From contig DCAE01000141.1 of the NCBI GenBank assembly GCA_002311385.1, positions 18,210-82,209 of the forward strand: a stretch of 64,000 nt of DNA, read 5' to 3'. This stretch comes from Dehalococcoidia bacterium UBA1141 (GTDB lineage: Bacteria > Chloroflexota > Dehalococcoidia > Lucifugimonadales > UBA3495). The notes beneath the pieces are model-generated. The model was given only the letters and a program-made list of their open reading frames with translations, made no database searches and was not told where the DNA came from. The position numbers and the translations under genes were made by a program. Shown piece after piece: positions 61,476 through 64,000 of this stretch. Position 1 is the first letter of the stretch, and each line of letters opens with the position of its first letter.

Positions 61476-62732
61476 ATGATCTCTTTTCCGGCCCGTTTTG
61501 GCTTGGGTGACCCAGCCTGGTTGGATCCGGCCATCACTGCTGTCGGCATCCTCATCTCCCTCATTGCCGCCGTCGTGTTCTACAAGCTAATCTTCCCTCT
61601 GATACTGCGTGTCACCCAGTGGACCCCAACGGACCTGGACACCAGAATGCTTAGCGCTACCCGTTGGCCTTTGACGATGGCCATTGTCATATTGGGTGTC
61701 TACCTGTCTGTTGTCATCACATTGGATCTAGACACCGGACAGCGAGACCAAGCGGATACCATTGCTGGCTTGCTGGGCATTGTTTTGGGCGTACTGGTGG
61801 TGGTCGCCCTGTTTTCCAATGCCATGGACTGGTACCTGGAGAACCTGGCGGCCCGCACCCATCATTTGGTTGATCTCCGGCTGTTCCCGCTGTTGCGGCG
61901 TGTCTCGGTGGTCATCATATACGGCTTGGGCGCCCTTCTAATCCTTGACCTCTTGGACATAAACATAAGCCCGCTAATCGCTGGCCTGGGCATCGGCGGT
62001 CTGGCAGTGGCCTTGGCCCTTCAGCCGACTCTGGCCAACCTGTTTGCGGGCACCTACGTTATGACCGAGGGAGTTATCACGCCGGGGGATTATATCGAGC
62101 TGGAAGGTGGGGTCTCCGGCTACGTGGTGGAGGTGGGATGGCGCAGCACCCGCATTCGCACGTGGCGAAACAACCTAGTTATCGTGCCCAATAACCGGTT
62201 TGCCGAGACCATCATCACCAATTATCAGCGGCCAGCGCTGGCGGTGAATGTGTGGCTTCAGTGCGGCATCAGCTATGACAGCGATCTCTATCATGTGGAG
62301 CGAGTGTGCCGAGAGGTGATGGATGACGTCTTGGATACGAACGCCCACGCCATCAAGGAGTATGGCGGTTGGTTCGGCTTTGACAATTTTGGCGATTCCA
62401 ACGTGAACTTCTGGCTTTTCGTCCAAGCCAAGGACAGATGGGGCAGCTTCGAGTTGCAAACTGCGTTGATGCAAGCCCTCCACCATCGTTTCAAGAATGA
62501 GGGCATCGTAATCAACTACCCGGTGCGCTCCCTCCAGTTTCCCAAGGAGTGGGGCCCGGAAGCTCTGTTAGAGCGCAACGGCCAAGAAGCAGGCGGGGCT
62601 GGGTCTGGAGACCGGGAACCAGAAGAAGGCGGCGCCGGCACCGAGGCGAGCCGCAGGTCCAGCAGTCGGCGCAGTCCCAGGACACTCCATGTTTCTCAGG
62701 AGGATAGCGGCCCTGAGGCGGATGTTGAGTGA
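61476..62732 (+). CDS. MscS-family mechanosensitive ion channel
   Basis: This 418-residue protein has several N-terminal membrane helices (about 15-40, 65-85, 95-120) and the pore-forming helix with the typical glycine/alanine pattern (IAGLGIGGLAVALALQPTLANLFAG), followed by the MscS beta domain (GDYIELEGGVSGYVVEVGWRSTRIRTWRNNLVIVPNN). The last 60 residues are a charged, low-complexity cytoplasmic tail (EAGGAGSGDREPEEGG and Arg/Ser-rich repeats). It likely opens under membrane tension to release solutes during osmotic downshock. Confidence 0.92.
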   Translation: MISFPARFGLGDPAWLDPAITAVGILISLIAAVVFYKLIFPLILRVTQWTPTDLDTRMLSATRWPLTMAIVILGVYLSVVITLDLDTGQRDQADTIAGLLGIVLGVLVVVALFSNAMDWYLENLAARTHHLVDLRLFPLLRRVSVVIIYGLGALLILDLLDINISPLIAGLGIGGLAVALALQPTLANLFAGTYVMTEGVITPGDYIELEGGVSGYVVEVGWRSTRIRTWRNNLVIVPNNRFAETIITNYQRPALAVNVWLQCGISYDSDLYHVERVCREVMDDVLDTNAHAIKEYGGWFGFDNFGDSNVNFWLFVQAKDRWGSFELQTALMQALHHRFKNEGIVINYPVRSLQFPKEWGPEALLERNGQEAGGAGSGDREPEEGGAGTEASRRSSSRRSPRTLHVSQEDSGPEADVE

Positions 62733-62787
62733 CTTCCCCGCGCAGGCCCTTGGTCAATCAGCAACGCCATTGATAAGTCATCAGCCC

Positions 62788-62816
62788 TTGATAGACTAGA
62801 CGCGACTGGATATAAT
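62788..62816 (+). promoter_or_regulatory. Promoter of tRNA-Ile
   Basis: TTGATA (62788-62793), a 17-base spacer and TATAAT (62811-62816) stand 35 bases before the tRNA, with transcription expected near 62823. Confidence 0.7.
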
Positions 62817-62851
62817 GCAAAGGCCGTTCCTACGGCGCCATTAGTTACAGG

Positions 62852-62928
62852 GGGCCTGTAGCTCAGGTGGTTAGAGCGCGGTCCTGATAAGACCGAGGTC
62901 GTTGGTTCGAGTCCATCCAGGCCCACCA
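62852..62928 (+). tRNA. tRNA-Ile (anticodon GAU)
   Basis: The acceptor stem GGGCCTG (62852-62858) pairs with CAGGCCC (62918-62924). The D arm is GCTC/GAGC, the anticodon stem CGGTC/GACCG holds the loop CTGATAA with anticodon GAT (62886-62888), and the T arm has TTCGAGT. The CCA end is encoded (62926-62928). The T stem contains one T-T mismatch (GTTGG against CCATC). Confidence 0.93.
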
Positions 62929-63106
62929 ATCCCCGACCCCCCCCGTTCAGCAGCGCTTCCTTAAATCCCTGATAAATCGCGCCGGACTTTCTCCTTCGTT
63001 ATCCTCTTTACTGTTGTGGGCTTTTGATCACGCCGAATAAGGCATGATGTATTATTAATATCAGCCCCGTTTTGTTCCCCTCAGTTAGCTTTGGAGGTGG
63101 TCACCA

Positions 63107-63592
63107 ATGCCATCCTTTGACGTGGTCTCCCGAACAGACCTCATGGAAGTGGACAATGCCATAAACGGCATGCAACGAGAGATCAAACAACGCTTTGACT
63201 TGGCTGGCACCAAGTGCGCCATCGAACGAACCGATGATGCTCTAACCATGACTGCTGACGACGCCATGAAGTTGCAGCAGTTGGAGGATTTGCTTAGAAA
63301 GTACTTGGCAAACCGCAAGGTTGACCCGCGGGCTATGGAGTTCAAGACGCCGCAAAATTCTGCAGGTGGGAGCCTACGGCAGACTATCAGCATCAAACAA
63401 GGAATCGATGGTGACTTGGGACGCCGCATTAACAAAGAAGTGCGGGCCGCAAAACTCAAGGTACAAGTCAGCATCCAGGGTACGGAGATACGTGTTACCG
63501 GGAAAAAGAGGGATGATTTGCAATCTACGATTGCCTTCATCAAAGAGATGGATATCGACCAGCCGTTGCAGTACGTAAACATGCGGGAGTAA
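63107..63592 (+). CDS. yajQ: YajQ-family nucleotide-binding protein
   Basis: This 161-residue YajQ (DUF520) protein has two ferredoxin-like halves. The opening MPSFDVVSRTDLMEVDNA, EIKQRFDL and the closing EIRVTGKKRDDLQ are characteristic. Some members bind cyclic di-GMP and act with transcription factors; others bind nucleotides or RNA. GGAGGTG lies seven bases before the ATG. It is the only gene between the tRNA and the window end on this strand. Confidence 0.93.
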   Translation: MPSFDVVSRTDLMEVDNAINGMQREIKQRFDLAGTKCAIERTDDALTMTADDAMKLQQLEDLLRKYLANRKVDPRAMEFKTPQNSAGGSLRQTISIKQGIDGDLGRRINKEVRAAKLKVQVSIQGTEIRVTGKKRDDLQSTIAFIKEMDIDQPLQYVNMRE

Positions 63593-63760
63593 ACGGAGAC
63601 TAATCGCATTTTTATAGGCTTGTTTAGCCGCTTGAAAGTCTAGGGCAGAGCATGACTGCCTTGACTGACCAGTTTGCTTCAGTCAACGCTGGCCGGAGCA
63701 GCCATGCGGTGCAGCCAAATAACTGCGGTCCCCTATCTGTGGTCCCATGCCGGTGCTCCC

Positions 63761-64000
63761 CTACCTGTGGTCCAAAGAATAGGAAACCTGTCCCTCGGTC
63801 AGGTCGGTGCTGAACCAACCACTTTCCGGCCAATTCATGACCGCCCCCAACAGGTGATATTCTCCATCGTCGGTCTTGCCGAGTATCCAAAACTTCTCGG
63901 GCAACCACGCATCATCGGAAGTCACCGTGAGCCGGATTCTTCTTGGCATCACGTCTCGGTGGTCGATTTGATATTCCGCTACGGTGTTGGCAACCAGCAA
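63761..64000 (-). CDS. Partial hypothetical protein (C-terminal part)
   Basis: A frame open to the window end gives the last 79 residues of a minus-strand protein ending at TAG 63761. The segment (LVANTVAEYQIDHRDVMPRR, then TSDDAWLPEKFWILGKTDDG) has no family that I recognise. It ends within an imperfect repeat of GGTCCCCTATCTGTGGTCC (63727-63745) and a second copy near 63754-63773. The start is outside the window. Confidence 0.5.
   Translation of the reverse strand: MLVANTVAEYQIDHRDVMPRRIRLTVTSDDAWLPEKFWILGKTDDGEYHLLGAVMNWPESGWFSTDLTEGQVSYSLDHR

Noticed and set aside
63624..63908. A 94-codon minus-strand frame overlapping the partial gene at the right edge
   Set aside because: Arg/Gly/His-rich composition typical of a shadow frame; the other frame (63761-64000) looks more like protein.

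Overview
This 64 kb window is bacterial chromosome of moderately high GC. It is densely packed, has no phage or IS elements that I can see, and carries one tRNA. The gene content suggests a Chloroflexota bacterium, probably of the Dehalococcoidia/SAR202 kind. The reasons are an acVLRF1-type release factor (a family known from Actinobacteria and Chloroflexi), luciferase-like flavin oxidoreductases, a form II cox operon, a Ni superoxide dismutase, a class III cyclase/AAA/TPR protein and a siroheme-decarboxylase heme operon. The assignment is inference from content; no rRNA is present to confirm it.

Layout. 1-8.1 kb is catabolic: an alpha/beta hydrolase next to a frameshifted carboxymuconolactone decarboxylase-like gene, two luciferase-like monooxygenases, and a plus-strand operon of two half-size MaoC hydratases, two paralogous SDRs and a lipocalin-like protein. 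Together the hydratases and SDRs resemble the parts of peroxisomal multifunctional enzyme 2. 8.3-16.3 kb is housekeeping: dgt, plsC-cmk, PAP2 phosphatase, CvpA-like protein, HNH nuclease, holB and lysA. 16.4-20.4 kb is a coxS-coxL-coxM operon with a good promoter and a His/Asp-rich tail on CoxM; surE follows. 21.4-24.9 kb on the minus strand is a deacetylase, a three-gene cobalt-type nitrile/thiocyanate hydratase and an M20 peptidase with an in-frame UGA. serS, lysS, a DUF3800 protein and a ribosomal L25 gene follow.

29.7-35.6 kb mixes an alpha/beta hydrolase, a repeat-filled spacer, a ferritin-VIT1 iron transporter, and small catabolic or stress proteins. 35.7-39.2 kb pairs acVLRF1 with MutS2, whose B. 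subtilis homologue splits collided ribosomes; this may be a ribosome-rescue module. 39.2-42.6 kb is a large cyclase/ATPase/TPR gene broken by two frameshifts. 42.7-50.7 kb holds a DinB/SCP2 protein, an enoyl-CoA hydratase, a TldE-RmuC-TldD block and ilvD. A divergent 570 bp spacer separates ilvD from sodN. 51.9-58.7 kb is a six-gene minus-strand tetrapyrrole operon from glutamate-1-semialdehyde aminotransferase to a fused siroheme decarboxylase, with a MerR-like regulator upstream. 59.7-64 kb carries pcm, a sirtuin, MscS, tRNA-Ile(GAU), yajQ and a gene cut by the window end.

Four interruptions (three frameshifts and one nonsense codon, in three genes) may be real decay or draft-assembly errors. 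A pattern that ordinary annotation does not explain is a series of 14-17 bp tandem duplications lying on or just beyond stop codons of many genes. Two genes, cmk and probably dgt, lack any ATG/GTG/TTG at the position their protein families require.
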